A stretch of 64,000 nucleotides of DNA from Trichoplusia ni (GCF_003590095.1 NC_039486.1:1674001-1738000), one strand, 5' to 3'; positions 22,521-35,804 are shown, numbered from the stretch's first letter. The notes: generated by a model from the letters alone, not told the origin. A program made the numbers and translations.

Positions 22521-25080
22521 TGCGTCGCTCATCCATTGAAGATTATGTACGCATTTTAATACCATAACACCAAGCACAAACGTCAATGTATGCGCTAATC
22601 GATGAAACCGTTCATACTGCAAGTTTTATCTATTAAGGTGATGCGTTTAGCTAATTAATATCTGCTGTAAGTTTTGTTTAGTTTAATTCGGTTTTGTAAT
22701 TATGTTAATGTTAGTTATCAGATTTGAGCTTAGGATGACTTTGTTTATTAATATGTTAATTCGGCGGATAATGTGAATAAAATGCATGTTTCAAATATTT
22801 TTACGAAGCCTGTTAATCCAGTTTGGCTGGTGATTGTCGTGAACTTTGTAGTTTATATCTTCACGCGTTTGCTTCTAATAGGTGAGCAGAGGAGCTCCCA
22901 GTAAAATGGTCGCGTTCCGGGATTGAAAAATATCTGTTACTTTAATTCCACCGTTTCAATCAGCAATGACAACGGTCAGGTAGGACCTGGTGTCAATAAT
23001 TAACTAAAACGTGAAAACTATGAGCTAACTTGAACAAATCTTATTTCTTAAGCTTTGATCGGTGACGAATATAAGCACAGTAACTTAGATATATATTTGT
23101 CATAATTATGTCCATTCGCTTTACTGACATTCACATATGAAAATAGAACTAACTAATCTTCTTCTTTTTTATGGATGATATAGAACCTGGTATCAGAAAA
23201 CACTCTTAAAATTATTTCAATTTTCCTCATAATCTTTACTGAACTTATGTACCTATACTATGTCTGATCGTCTCATAATAATATAATTTAATTAAAATTA
23301 AATTACCGTCTATTGGTCGGGCGCGGATATCGGCACCAGATATTCGCCAAAGGAGATTTATAGTTCTTACGAAATAGTTTCGGGTTCAAAGTCACGACCT
23401 CCAGATTAGAAGGCAACATCTCTGATTGATGGATCACTGGAGTTTATATTCGTTTATTTTAACTTCTATTGAAGCTGTGAGATTGAGTTGCTATTATTAA
23501 TTTAGGCACATGATAATAAATATAGTTTCGCTTAATGAAGAGAGGGGCATCGAAGAAAAATAGATAAGAGCCTCAACGCGCTAACATTAACCCTTAGCAT
23601 TAAAGAAAGGCTTGAATAGAGTCAAATCGTAGGCAAAGGAAGGTAGTTTAAGTCAATATATACAATTTATTTTTACTTTGTGAATTACTGTACTCTATAT
23701 TAGCAATAAAAAAACATAAAACAATTTGAAAACCGCATAACATTGGATGTTGGAAAAAAATCTTCCAGCATGAATCACAAACATCCACATCCGACCAAAT
23801 TAAATATATAACCTTATAAAAAGGTACCGATCGTGTATTAGGTACCGTAATTCGAATCACAAATCCGCTGAATATACTGTTCAGCTCACCACCATTTGTC
23901 ACCGGCGTGAATAATCGCCTCAACCGAAAACTGATATATTATTTTTGGCACCAAGTTTAATTTGTACAACGATGCATTGCGCAAAAATTATGAACTCGAG
24001 AACACCCAGGGTCGGGGACTTGTTTTAGGGGTCTTTAAGCAAAAGGTAAATTCATTCGATAAAAAATCGTGAGTTTACCTGAATTTCTCCATGTAGAGAA
24101 TTAGAATAGATTTCAGTAATTTGTTGCCGGACTTCACAGTTTAGAGAAGCTTTTCATTTAAGTAAAAACATTTTTAGCTAATAGATCTAAAAATGGTGCT
24201 ATAGAAATTTAACTTATGTAGGTAAATATAATTATGTATAAAATGCGTAAATCTTTCGGAAATAATACTTTTTAAATACATGAGGGCTGGTGAGGAAGTT
24301 CAGAAATTTCTTAAAACCTTTTCAGCAGCAGACCGCAGTTCAAAACGTTTAAAAAAATTGCAGAGCCCTAGAAATTCATTTCAAGATCTAAAAAACAACA
24401 TGAAAGAAAAGTTAAACAAAATCTTGTAAGAATTTTCCTACGGACCCAGGCACGAACAAAAACATACTTACAGCATATTTATCAAACGGTTCCCGCTAAA
24501 ATGGTCATTTAATATTCTGGACCGATGATGGTAGGTCGTCGTTCATCAAACGTTATTATAAAATACCTTTTGTAACCTTACCGGGTTGCATTGACAAATT
24601 ATCCGAAGACGTCTGTGTAAGTAGTATTTATATCACCAGTATAAATTGGTCTCTGTGAAGTTACTGAATGTATTGTTGTCTCTATTGCTCTTATTGTTGA
24701 AGTGTATTTGTATCCTGCTTCCTCTTTTGGGCACCTATCTTTAGAGATATCTTTTTATTTTGGTAGATTGTCCTAAATCCTTTTCCTGCTCTGTGTGTGA
24801 TTTTGGCTTGATTTTTGAGGTATTTTTAAACGGATTTTGTCAGATTGTTTAGCATTAAATATTTATAATTTATTACGAATTAGTATTTCAATCTATTTTA
24901 TAGTTGTTATGAGATTTCCTAAGAGTTACCGAATCATGAATCCCAAAAGAAATGGTTTACCTTTTATTGTGATAGACGCAACAAAAATAACAACATAAAA
25001 CACCACCAAAAACACAGCACCATCCAAACCGAAAACACAAGTGCAAGACACTGCAAAACTCATTTGTTTGAAACAAAAAA
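22521..25080. other. Non-coding stretch
   Basis: No supported gene or family repeat. A segment at 23310-23420 with GGGTTCAAAGTC could be a very degraded tRNA-like repeat but lacks a box A. Confidence 0.5.
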
Positions 25081-25083
25081 ACG

Positions 25084-25170
25084 TTGCTACTACAAATCAC
25101 ATGCGCCCGCGTCGTTCGCGAACAATGCAGGCGGTTCAATTATGCGCAGGAGTTGCCCGGGCACGCGCAG
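25084..25170. promoter_or_regulatory. CpG-rich patch
   Basis: ATGCGCCCGCGTCGTTCGCG and GCCCGGGCACGCGCAG mark a short CpG-rich island. Both strands have small ORFs here only because the composition lacks stop codons. It could be a promoter-proximal or conserved element. Confidence 0.3.
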
Positions 25171-26593
25171 ACCTAGTGTCACTGAACGGAGACACTTTTT
25201 ATGTTCACACCCTGTACATAGGCATATGAATTTGAGTAATGCAGTTTGTAATATTTCTGTCGTCGTTTTTTTTTTGTTTAAAATCGTTTGTAGAAAATAT
25301 CAATGTAATAAGATGAATCTTTAGAATTGAAATCATAAAAAACCTGTTCCATAGCTAATATTTTCTTTTTCACAAAAGGCAAACTATATTTCTCATGTTA
25401 TTTGAATACTTAAATCAAATTCTAAATGTGACAAGTACAAGCTTTACAATTTTCAAAATATATTATGTTGATGTTCTTATCTTCGAGATCACTATAGGTA
25501 AAAGTATCGTTATGATACATCAATAAAGATAAACTTAAATAGGTAAGCGAATCCAAGTCCGTACAGTTTTACAACAGGATGTATTAAAAACTAACCTACA
25601 TTTTTTTATAACTTACTTTTCTATGCCATAAACAATTCGTGGTCACGTCGCAAGATCATGCAGACCAAAAAGTTTACGATCATTAAGATCAACCTCATTG
25701 ACTCGTAAAACTTTTGCGGAATTATAAGTAGGTTTTTTGCTATCTTTATTTTATATCTCAGCTTCCTTTGTATCTTGTTATCATGGTTTTGCATGTTGGC
25801 AGGTCAGCCAGACATTCTTAGTAAAGAAGGGTTGATTCATTCTGACAGACAACAGGATCTAAATAAGAATTCACGCATTGCATGTCTTAAGCCAGAATTG
25901 CGAGAAAACTACAAGTATCAACTTAAACACAACATTTATATGAGTTTTTCTAAGTGAAGGTTGAGGTCTCCTTACAAGTTTGATCAACAAATATTTATGG
26001 CTATAAACCAACTGTGACCCATCAATATCTAAAAAAAAAAAAAGGCTTCATTGTGTTGATGAAGAAACACATGATGGCTCGCGGTTTTGGTTCCCTTTAC
26101 TTATTTTTAAGTGTGCTGAATAGGATTTCATCACCAGCCTATCCTTTTCCCAATGATATTAGGATCGTCTTACAGTCTCCCCAGATACAGATAAGTACAA
26201 GAATTTTGCAATGAGCGACTGCCTATCTGACTTCAACCCATCTGCCTGGGCAATTTGATATACTCCAGTAATACTGGTGGTTTTGCAGGATGTACATAAT
26301 ATATTATATTCTAAACATTCTCAAACTTTATTATGTATTATGTACTGACCAAGGTCAATAGTTATCTCTGTATCTGCTACCCAAAAGTCACATTGCATTG
26401 TGTGTGTAGCTCGTCAATCTTAGTATTCACAATAATGTTAGACAAGTCCGCGACAGACATTCAAATTGTCGCGTTTATCCGTTACTTGAATTGAAATGAA
26501 CAAGGCATAGTATGACACAACGTAGGCATAGGTTTGTATCAGACTTTAACTGTGTCGGTGTAGAGACTCAAGCAGGTATTTCAGTATATTTAA
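25171..26593. other. Non-coding stretch
   Basis: Nothing supported. A 13-base A-run lies near 26030-26042. Confidence 0.5.
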
Positions 26594-26640
26594 AACTAGC
26601 TGACCCTGCAAACGTTGTTTTGCCGAATTATTTTTCTAGT
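26594..26640 (+). mobile_element. 5' fragment of a CTAGCTGACCC-type moth repeat
   Basis: AACTAGCTGACCCTGCAAAC followed by GTTGTTTTGCC is the recognisable start of a dispersed lepidopteran repeat. Only about 45 bp remain before a related repeat begins at 26652. Confidence 0.6.
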
Positions 26641-26651
26641 TGTATATATTT

Positions 26652-26900
26652 ACTAGCTGTTGCCCGCGACTTCGTCCCCGTGGGTAGAAGATATAAGTTA
26701 TGATTTATACCTGCCCTGTTTTTTTTCACATTTTCCATTGTATCTTCGCTCCTATGAATCGCAGCGTGATGGTTATAGCCTAAAGTTTTCCTCGATGAAT
26801 TCAACACAAAAATCATTTTTCAATTTGGACCAGTAGTTCCTGAGATTAGCGCGTTCAAACAAACAAACAAACAAACAAACTCTTCAGCTTTATATATTAG
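26652..26900 (+). mobile_element. CTAGCTGTTGCCCGCGAC-type moth repeat with (CAAA)n tail
   Basis: It starts ACTAGCTGTTGCCCGCGACT, contains TTTGGACCAGTAGTTCCTGA and GATTAGCGCG, carries a (CAAA)6 run (26856-26880), and ends CTTCAGCTTTATATATTAG. This layout recurs in moth genomes. TATATATT flanks both sides (26643-26650 and 26891-26898) and may be a target duplication or part of the element. There is no ORF, so it is non-autonomous. Confidence 0.75.
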
Positions 26901-28470
26901 AAGAAGATAGTAAGTATAAGTATATAGATTACTGCTTCCATAGATGCTATAGAAGTAGATACTTTTTGTAACTTAAATATAGCTATAGTGGCGTTCTAAA
27001 TAACATCGTTAAAGAAAATCTGCGCGGAATTCAAATATTATCGATAAAAACATTCTACAATTTTCATGTCTATGGCTATCATATAACTTCACACTCCCTT
27101 TCTTCGACACTAAAAAATTCGTTATTAAAAATGAAACTAAAAATTTACAAATTTGTCCAAATTATAATTCTTTTCTACTCGTTTTAAGTGCCCACCTCGG
27201 GCGTCAAACACTAAATCACCTAAACATTCAACTATTAATTCTCACTTAACGGCAACCTAGGTTAATTTCACCACAATCAAGCACTTAGGGTTGACGGCAG
27301 GTAACCTAACTCATTACCCTGTCACTCATGGCGACAGGCGGAGTCGGGTGAATTAATGATACTATAGATACATTTTGCTCCTAATAGGGAAATTTGAAAA
27401 TGGGGTCTCAAGACATTTCCTGACTTATTAATTTATCATATAAGATATTGGATTTTATTAATGCCAAGCCGATTGCGTAAACGATTACCGGAGGCGGTTC
27501 TGCGAGTCATAACTTACTCATTTTCTTGATACCAATATCAATGCGCTAGTGGTTTGCAATTATTTAACGTAAATATAAACTGGGTTCTTTGGTTTCTGAT
27601 AAAAAATATAAATTATGGGTACAATTTACACATTACATTTAAGAGTATAATATAAGAACTGTTGTTTGAAGTATTTTTGATGTTTCAGCTATTCCAGCTC
27701 AAACGCCTTGACTTTTTAGTAAAGTCCAACATGGATATAGCTGCACCTTGAATTAACTCAAAAATATACTTTGTGCAACAATATCTGACAGAGAAGCGTG
27801 AAGCCGCGAGCGAAAGCTAGTTAGCTTAGGTCTCCATAAAAATATCATGAGGTTTCCAGACTTCTTAAAAGGTTTTTAAGAGGTATCGTTTTAATTATTA
27901 TCCTCCGAATCAATTGGCTTTTTATATAAATTCCAGATAACCTTATCAAATAAAGGCTTATCTTGTTTAACATTAATTCAACTTGGTCAGTTTAATTTTG
28001 CAACTAATTAAATGTAAAATAAATTAAAATAAGTGTCTTATTTTTGTACCGATAAAATTGACTGAACGGCAGTGTGTAATATGAAAAAGATCGGAAAATA
28101 TGTGAATATAACAATGTAAGAATTGGACACAAGAATGAACATTTCGCAAAGCGCAGATTTGAGTTCATAAGTGCCACTACCGCCTTTTAAACACAGATCA
28201 GAAATCTTAGGTACACAAACTTCTGCTACATCTTTCGTTGACATGCTTACGAAGAACCTTACCCAATCACACAAATAATTTATATCCACTTCACCAAATC
28301 ACCAATGAATACCAATCTGAGTAATAATCATAACATAATATACACTTAAAATAACAATTACTTGCCCATAACACACGTAAAGACAAAAATCGTCGATTAA
28401 AACAAAATAATATCTATTAAAATAATATTCAAGTCATTTCGGCGATGACCTTCTGTTTTAGATGAGAGTT
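26901..28470. other. Non-coding stretch
   Basis: No gene recognised; AT-rich with a few GC-richer bits near 27290-27350. Confidence 0.5.
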
Positions 28471-28819
28471 AGGGTGATCACACACAAGCGTTTCGGTTAC
28501 GCTGTGTCGACGCAACGCAATCGTTTTAACACAGTCGGTATCACACGGGCTCTCTTCACAGTACCTGTATCTTACCCCACATAACTCACTATTTCAAGCT
28601 TTCGTGCTCATCCAATAGTTGTCTAATAAATCTCTGCGTGCAGTTTGAAACCCAAAGTTGACTCTCTAAATTTTCTGTTGCAATCTGGATATGTAGAAAT
28701 GAAAATTCTATTATAATCTTCATCCTCCTCCTCTCCCCTTTCTCGCACACGTTGGGTCGCTATTAGGTATCACCGCACAATCGACGCAGCGTTAACGCAA
28801 CGCTCATGTGACATTCCCT
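28471..28819. mobile_element. MITE with ~40-bp imperfect terminal inverted repeats
   Basis: The left end (AGGGTGATCACACACAAGCG, then TTTCGGTTACGCTGTGTCGA; 28471-28510) pairs with the right end read on minus (AGGGAATGTCACATGAGCGT, then TGCGTTAACGCTGCGTCGA; from 28819). Twenty of 24 positions match in the AGCGTT...GTCGA block. The ~349-bp element has no ORF. TTA lies at both edges (28469-28471 and 28820-28822), which would suit a PIF/Harbinger-type duplication, but the boundary is uncertain by 1-2 bases. Confidence 0.7.
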
Positions 28820-28822
28820 TTA

Positions 28823-30500
28823 ACCAGTAGATCACAGCATCAAGTCGTAAAATAACTATAAAAAATCTTAAGACAATCTTTATGTACCAAATAGGTAGAC
28901 GGGGTGTTATCTTGATATCACATCTGAATTAATGTGCCTGATTTATTGAGATAGGAATTTTATTGTACAATGCGCGGATTTCGTTGATTTTGTCGTTTTA
29001 ATTACCTTCTTTTATGTTGGGGGAAACCTCTCTATAAATTGTTTTAACTTAAAGTACTATCTAATGATAGATTTTTGTAGAATTATGATTGAAATAAGTT
29101 CAAGTCACCCATTCGAGTCTTCAAGTATTAAAGAGTTTTGTTCCAAAAAAGGGTAAATAAAACATGTTTCATGTGACATTACCAAGTGTTAAATACTACC
29201 TTCATTTTCATAGGCGTCAAAAAATTTTTATCAAGATCTTTCAATTTAAACGTAAGCAAACCCAAATTACTATTCAATATTAAACCTTTACGTAAGTAAA
29301 CGAATGACCCAATAAGCGAATACTGCCATAAACCTAGCCAAAAGCTTCCTATACTTATTACAAAGACAGCGGGAAACATTTTTATTATTTTTTAGTTAAT
29401 TTAAATCTGCCTTAATAGATATTATTGTGTGGGATGAAGTTTTAAAAGATTTTTATATTAAACGTAACTATAGACGTCTCTTTGTTCGAAATATTAAAAA
29501 CTTTGCATTTTTGTTGCTATTTTTAATGCCAATAAATGTGTGTAAATATTTAAAATATAAACTCAGCGCTTAAAGATATTAATGCATCGCAAAAATAAAT
29601 ATTTAAAGTACCTATAAAACATGTAACTTGTCAGAATTAAAACTATAAAAACCAGTCAACATTTAAATCCATTTCGTCGAATAGTGATTAAATGCTCAAC
29701 AAAATAAATTAAGACTTTCAAAGTAATAAAATTATTTAAACGCAAACTTCCTTAAAAGTGGAATTATTGTATAAATAAATTGTGGACTGATACCGATCAA
29801 TACAAGGTAAGAGCACCAATAACAAGTAACTAAAATACCTTAACAATCTCGATTACGTAAGCACAAACAGTAGTTTAGCCGGTAACAGGCGACTTTACCA
29901 CAACATTAGGTAAATTCTCAAATTTATCGTATGCAATGCGACATAATTTTGCAATCTTAAGTGTTTACATAGTGAGGGCGCTTGTAAATGGATAATTCTT
30001 AGGAATTTCAATAAAATGTTATCTCGGATAATGCTGTGCCGATCTAGGATTTTAAATGTAATCCAAATCAGCTATTAACTGACTGACTAGATTTTATTGT
30101 TGGCTGGGAATTGGGTTGCTTAATGTATGAATAAAATATTAACTGTGCCCGACGCCTCATTGCAAATATTACTATGTATTTAAATTTAATATAATAAAAT
30201 ATTAAATACCAACTTTTGTGTATTGTGAGAGTATACAAATACCATTACATAAACTAGCGAGGATTAGTATATCTTGCGTCTAGAATACCAAATAATTAAT
30301 TAATTTTGATTCTATATCATCTAATGCAAAAGAATTCCCGTTCAAACTGAGAGGTTTTTGTGACAGTGTTCAAACAAACAAAATTCTTCCTAAATTTTCT
30401 CGTTATCAGCAACCAATACACTCCACACCACAAGGTCAATTCCCAGTTCGAAAACACTAAACATTACGCACCGAAAAAAAAAACACGAAACAACCGCAAA
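28823..30500. other. Non-coding stretch
   Basis: AT-rich, with no gene or repeat family recognised. Confidence 0.5.
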
Positions 30501-30504
30501 TTCA

Positions 30505-30573
30505 GCCAATCAACGCATCATGCGTAAGTTAAATGGCCAATCAGGAACCACCCTAACAATGATAAGCCAATCA
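30505..30573. promoter_or_regulatory. Three GCCAATCA boxes at ~30-bp spacing
   Basis: GCCAATCA occurs at 30505-30512, 30536-30543 and 30566-30573, all on the plus strand with 31- and 30-bp steps (about three helical turns). This is the NF-Y (CCAAT) consensus. Regular arrays of it are typical of promoters and enhancers. No TATA box or exon is assigned downstream. Confidence 0.45.
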
Positions 30574-30844
30574 AACGTCTGAAGTTCATCAACACTTGAT
30601 TAACAACAATTTTGGGCAATTAAAATGACGATGTAAGCTACGGATCTATTACTGCGTTAGGATGAAGGGGTAACGAATTTATAATGCGTGCTACGTGTTT
30701 GTGTACACCGCTTCTGTTAAGGCGATGCTCGTTTTGTACTGGTGGGTTCTGTGTAAAAATGTGGGAAATATTTTTCTTTGCACTAAAATTGAAGATGTTT
30801 TAAGTGTAATATGAGATGTATACTCATTTTTTTTACGTATTTAA

Positions 30845-30966
30845 CAGTCTTGGTGTGTCTTATTGACTAAAAACAAACGTAAAACGACAATAAAGATTAC
30901 CAAATGAAATATATCGGTTGTTTATTTATTTAATATTTGTTTGTATAAAAAAGCACACCAAGATTG
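30845..30966. repeat. Inverted repeat pair, possible small MITE
   Basis: CAGTCTTGGTGTG (30845-30857) and CACACCAAGATTG (30954-30966) are complementary at 12 of 13 positions across ~96 bp of AT-rich DNA. The interior also has AAACAAACGT facing TTTGTTTGTA. No clear target duplication is seen. Confidence 0.4.
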
Positions 30967-31235
30967 TTTATCTTTAGTTGACTACCTAAACATATAGAGT
31001 ATAGTTTGAAATCAGTTCTATCAGAATTCTAGTTTATGTTAGGATTCTAACTTAAAAGCATACTTTGAGAATTCCAATGATGAATAAAAGTGAGCTTCAT
31101 TTTACGCTTCATTAAAAGTCGCTTTTATGTAAAACCTTTTTAGCAGCATATAATATGTAATTCCCGACTTTAGCCAATTTAGCGGCAGCGGGCAAATATT
31201 GGAGGAGGAGAGCTGAAGATTAAACTTAGTGATGT

Positions 31236-31296
31236 ACCATGAGAGAGGCCTATGTTCAACTATGGACTGAGACGGGCTAATAATGATGATGATGAA
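31236..31296 (+). mobile_element. LINE 3' tail fragment with (GAT)n end
   Basis: CATGAGAGAGGCCTATGTTC, then AACTATGGACTGAGACGGGC and TAATAATGATGATGATGA: a diverged copy of the tail at 6090. Confidence 0.7.
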
Positions 31297-33989
31297 CCTA
31301 ATTTAATTTCCAAAGCATTCAAATTCTATACTATAAGTTACAGTGCATATGATTTAAAGTTAAATGCACAGCAACAATTAAAATCCTCGCAGCTAGCTTC
31401 ACCTTAACAAAATCATAAAAAAATATCAGAAACAATTTGACTATAAAGAAATCAATCGTACATATTCCCGTTATCCAATACCAGTCATTTAGTTGGTTGG
31501 TTTCCCATGAAAACTGATCTTAAGTTTCAAAATATTTGATCTTAAATGCCGTGACTGATGTGATAATGTCTGTTTGTAAAACTGTCTATACAAAAGGTAA
31601 TTCGTTATTTTTGTGCACCATGAACATTTTTTTCAATCAAGGGGTGTGACGAATTCGTTGATTTTTGATTTCTTGTTAATTAGTTAAGTCACACGGTGGT
31701 TTGGGTTTGAGGGATGTAGGTATGGGTTAGAAGGTATCGCCCAAGCGTGGAGGTCCAAGATCTGAATGTTTTGTTTTGACTCTAGGAAGAGACTATTCAA
31801 GAGTGGACCATGATGAAATCCAATATTTAAAGAACTATAGTACAGATTATTTCCAGGAATACATTTTGGAACACCCAAAGACATAAATAAACTATTAAGG
31901 TTTTATTTAATTATTACGTAGGACACCAAATATGATAGTTTGATTCCCAACCCATATTTAATAAATACAAATGAACAACTAATTAAATTACCATCACCAT
32001 AAATTCACAACGAAAAAGCGCCACCGATCCACACAAATACAATCAACAATAAATAATCCTTCAATTTAAATTTTATACCAATAAATTCTCGCATCAACAT
32101 CAAACAAAAGTCGCAAAACCTCACCACTATCGCCACAGCAATTACGTACCTGAATGACAAAAAAATACATATTAAAAACCGGTTGAAAACATGAACCACC
32201 ATTCGTGCCCAGCCTCTGAATGTGATGTCGTAAAGTTATACCTTAATGTTATTAAACTTGAATATTAAAACGAGAAGTAATTGACTCGCAACATTGGTAA
32301 TCTTTGAACCCTTTTTGCTTGGTTGTCGGGCACGATACTTTGAATTTTAATAACCTAGAAACATGTTTAATTCTAAAATAACACGGGATTTGATAATGCG
32401 GGTGCTTTTGTTTTTAAGCTACAGAAGTAGTCTTTATATTTGGTTCTATATTTAAAAGGCGCTACTGAGAACTTTGCTTCAATCCAATTATTTTTTCCTA
32501 GATTGTGAAAAAACTTTGTATTACGGTTAAACATAGGAATTTTTTTTTTAAACAAAAATTCATTCATATTTATTCTTTCATTAGACTTATTTCGCTTTAC
32601 ATCATTTACTGTCCAACTACAATAGTTTTACTTTAAAAGAGGTTTTATACTCGGTTTCATAATTCACAATACACATAAGTCAACAGCTGGTATTACACCT
32701 GTGACTTAATACTGGTATTCAAAGGGCGTGGTATAATATCGCTTGAGCCAATCAACTCTGTTGTATTCAAACTTGTCTAATTATAATACGAAATTCGATC
32801 AATTTTAACATTAATAGAATATTTGAATACAGTCTTCCTTATGTGTGGAATTAATAAAGCTGATAATTGCTTAAGGAACACTCTTACTTATTACCTTATG
32901 GAAATAATGGTTAATTATAAGTACAAAGTACATGTCAGCAATAATATAAATTAGCACAATCCGCATTTTTCTGGATTATGCCCCTGTACTATGATTTTTC
33001 TAAGCTAGGCTGTTGCTATAGTGAAAGAGAAAGAGCGATACCTCATAGAGTGAAATCCCACATTTAAACCATAAAAAACTCCTGTCACACGTCAATAGAA
33101 CGTGTGGAAATGTCAGTTCATAACCACGTGACTTATTGTAACGAAATGTCACTTCCATATATTTGAGCAATATTTATTTAAAATTAAATATTATAGAAAT
33201 GTCATTTAGCTGGAATCTTTGATATATTTAATAGCAAATATGGTGATGATGAGCTTGAAAATATACTCTCAAATTAAAGTTGTACTTATGTTGTTATTGG
33301 CAGAATTAAATCATTGGACGGTGTATTATTAACTACCATTCGCAGTCATTGAGACAGTCATTATACATCTTGATAAGACTGCTTCTGACATGACGTGTGA
33401 TGTCATTATCATGGATTTAAAGAACATTGTTTGTTTTAAATGAGAAACAATTTTTAATAATAAATTAATGACAATGATATTTTTTTCGTGTGTGGACTGT
33501 GTGGAGTAAGTTATTTAATATTCATTAGAAAAGGAGATCATTGATGTAACTTTGAATAATAGTAATTAGATTTAAACCTGGACGCAAATTCGAACAATTA
33601 ACTAATTCATTACAACAATAAGTTCGATGAAATTAAAAGAGAACTATTATTATACGCCGGAAATGTAAACCAATTTATACTTCATATTAAAAAGGGCAAA
33701 ATTAATTACATTTTATAACCAAGAGTAATGAATACATACAAACATATTTGTCTTGAACAATCACAGAGCAATGAATTTAATTCGCACTACAAAAAACACA
33801 TTCGAACGCCAACTCAATTTGCATATAAATTAATTTATATAATAATCTTTGTTCGGGCCCATTGACAACATCGTACATACGGCTATAGAAAACAGCGATC
33901 AAGTGTGAGTCAGACTCCCAACATTGAAGGTTCCATACAAATACGCTTAATTTTAAAGAGTGATCGTCAAACGTATAACTGTAACAACT
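31297..33989. other. Non-coding stretch
   Basis: No gene recognised. ORFs at 31684-31884, 32005-32202 and 32373-32567 (all minus) lack domain features. A single GCCAATCA lies at 32747-32754. Confidence 0.5.
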
Positions 33990-34133
33990 CTGCTTAACCT
34001 TTTTTTTATTTGTTGATATAGCGGCAACAAAAAATCATTGTCTGTCAATATAGTTGTAATGCCAAGCTATCACGGTTCACGAGATTATTTAGAACGATGA
34101 TGGACGGATGGACGGACAGTAGAACCCTGAAAA
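33990..34133 (-). mobile_element. Repeat family B copy
   Basis: On the minus strand: AGGGTTCTACTGTCCGTCCA, TCCGTCCATCATCG, CTCGTGAACCGTGATAGCTT, then TGTTGCCGCTATATCAACAA. The order is the same as in the copy at 16880. Confidence 0.65.
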
Positions 34134-35034
34134 CTGTATAAATCAATTGTTCTTAACATACAACTTTTTGGTCTTACTTAAAACTTTGAATATTTGAAAT
34201 ATTATAGTTCCTCCGCTTGTTTAGTTATAGGGATAAGACAAATTTCAGATTTAGGCACGACCAATATCTGAAACATGTCATAATAATTGTCACTTTTATA
34301 CGTTTGACGTTTTAGCAGTGTTCATGAAAAGCTGTGGACAATCACAGACCTAATTTATCTAATATCCTGGCATATAACATGCCCAAATAAGACTGCTTTG
34401 ACTTATTGTCCACCCACAAATGGATGATTCATCATATTTTTTACAAACAAAACCTAGTACTTAAAACGACCTACTCAAAATTACATTTGTATGGCAACAA
34501 ATTAACTAGTTATGTCTCGAAATCACACTTATTCCTTGACACGCGATTCAGATATATAAATAATTGTAGATTTAAATTATACAGTGTGATACCAGATGTT
34601 GACGAGGATATCATGCAGATCGTTGTACATTGCGGGTTCGTGCTGCTAAAGAATTGTAGGGGACCGATCATATGTGGTAATGTATCAATAATAGCACGGT
34701 ATTTCAGTTTTTATGTTGGAGAGCGGTGTAAAACTTTTTGCGGAGATAATTTTCTTCCTGGGTCGCCTGTCGCATGCCTAGGGTATAATGATGATAATAT
34801 ACGTTGACTCAGATCTTGTCTATAGCCTTGGTTTTGTAAAAAGTTTGATTTACAAATAATCGCTTGAATCGTTTTTGTTTTAGTTAACGATTTTGTCTTA
34901 TATGGTAAGTATTTTTTTCGTATTAAAAACAGGAAGTTTAACGAAACACTGATTCGAAACTATCCCTCGGTACATATTATTGCTATAATTTTGTGAGTTG
35001 TCAAATGTCGTCTCATATCAATCCAGCAAAATCA
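34134..35034. other. Non-coding stretch
   Basis: Contains a 133-codon ORF (34406-34807), the longest outside piggyBac apart from 10879-11301. Its protein has no recognisable domain, signal peptide or repeat. It is treated as chance; an unknown short gene cannot be excluded. Confidence 0.45.
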
Positions 35035-35215
35035 ATTAAATAAATTAAAAAAAAACTGCGAATTGACGTTACCACCTTTCACCCCACCAATTCACCTTTA
35101 ATCAAAAACAAACTAAATTGAAATCGCTCAATCCGTTTAGGAGCTATGATGCCAAAGATAGACACACACGACAAACTTATAACACCCCTCTTTTTGCGTC
35201 GGTGTTTAAAAAAGG
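35035..35215 (+). mobile_element. 3' part of a moth repeat ending TTTTTGCGTCGG
   Basis: AATCCGTTTAGGAGCTATGA, TGCCAAAGATAGACACACAC, CAAACTTATAACACCCCTCT, then TTTTGCGTCGGTG. A second copy with the same order lies at 46990-47120. No ORF. Confidence 0.65.
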
Positions 35216-35804
35216 TAAAATTTAGAAGATATTCTTTAAGTCTAATGGGTTTTCTAACTTATAATCGTACTTAAAAACATTGATGTAATTTAACACGTAA
35301 ATCCAAATCCATTTTTCTCAATACCAACTCACGTATTCTTGAAGTAGCAACAAGTATTATAATTGCTTCCAAAATGTGACCTCAACCTTTCCTGTCCCAT
35401 CGTCCCCTTATTTCGGACCTCAAAATTAGTTCCTAACCTGTCATTACAAAGAAATTAGTGGTTTATTATTGCCGAATTATATTTCTGTAGCCTGCTTCGT
35501 CCATTTTTTGTGGCGGTCGAGTAAAAAAAGGACTCAGCCGTCGATAGCGTTGGCAGTGTAGCTTTTGTTTTAATTTCGAGGTTTGTGTGAATAAAATGTA
35601 ATTATTATGATGTCCATTCCTTGAAGGTATGTGTGGACAAGTTTTTATATGTAGTGAAAAGAATAAAGTTTGTCGTGTTACATATTCTATCTGACAATAT
35701 GGTTAGTGAATTGATTTTGGTTGTAGTTAAACCAAATTTCCAAAAATCATAAGTATCTTTATTATTGGTCAAAACTTATTTGGATTTAAGTTTATATAAT
35801 AAGG

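Noticed and set aside
23310..23420. Possible tRNA-like SINE (GGGTTCAAAGTC)
   Set aside because: No convincing box A at the right distance and no second copy in the window.
34406..34807. 133-aa ORF as a gene
   Set aside because: No domain, no signal peptide, no promoter or polyadenylation arrangement, and a composition like the surrounding AT-rich DNA.
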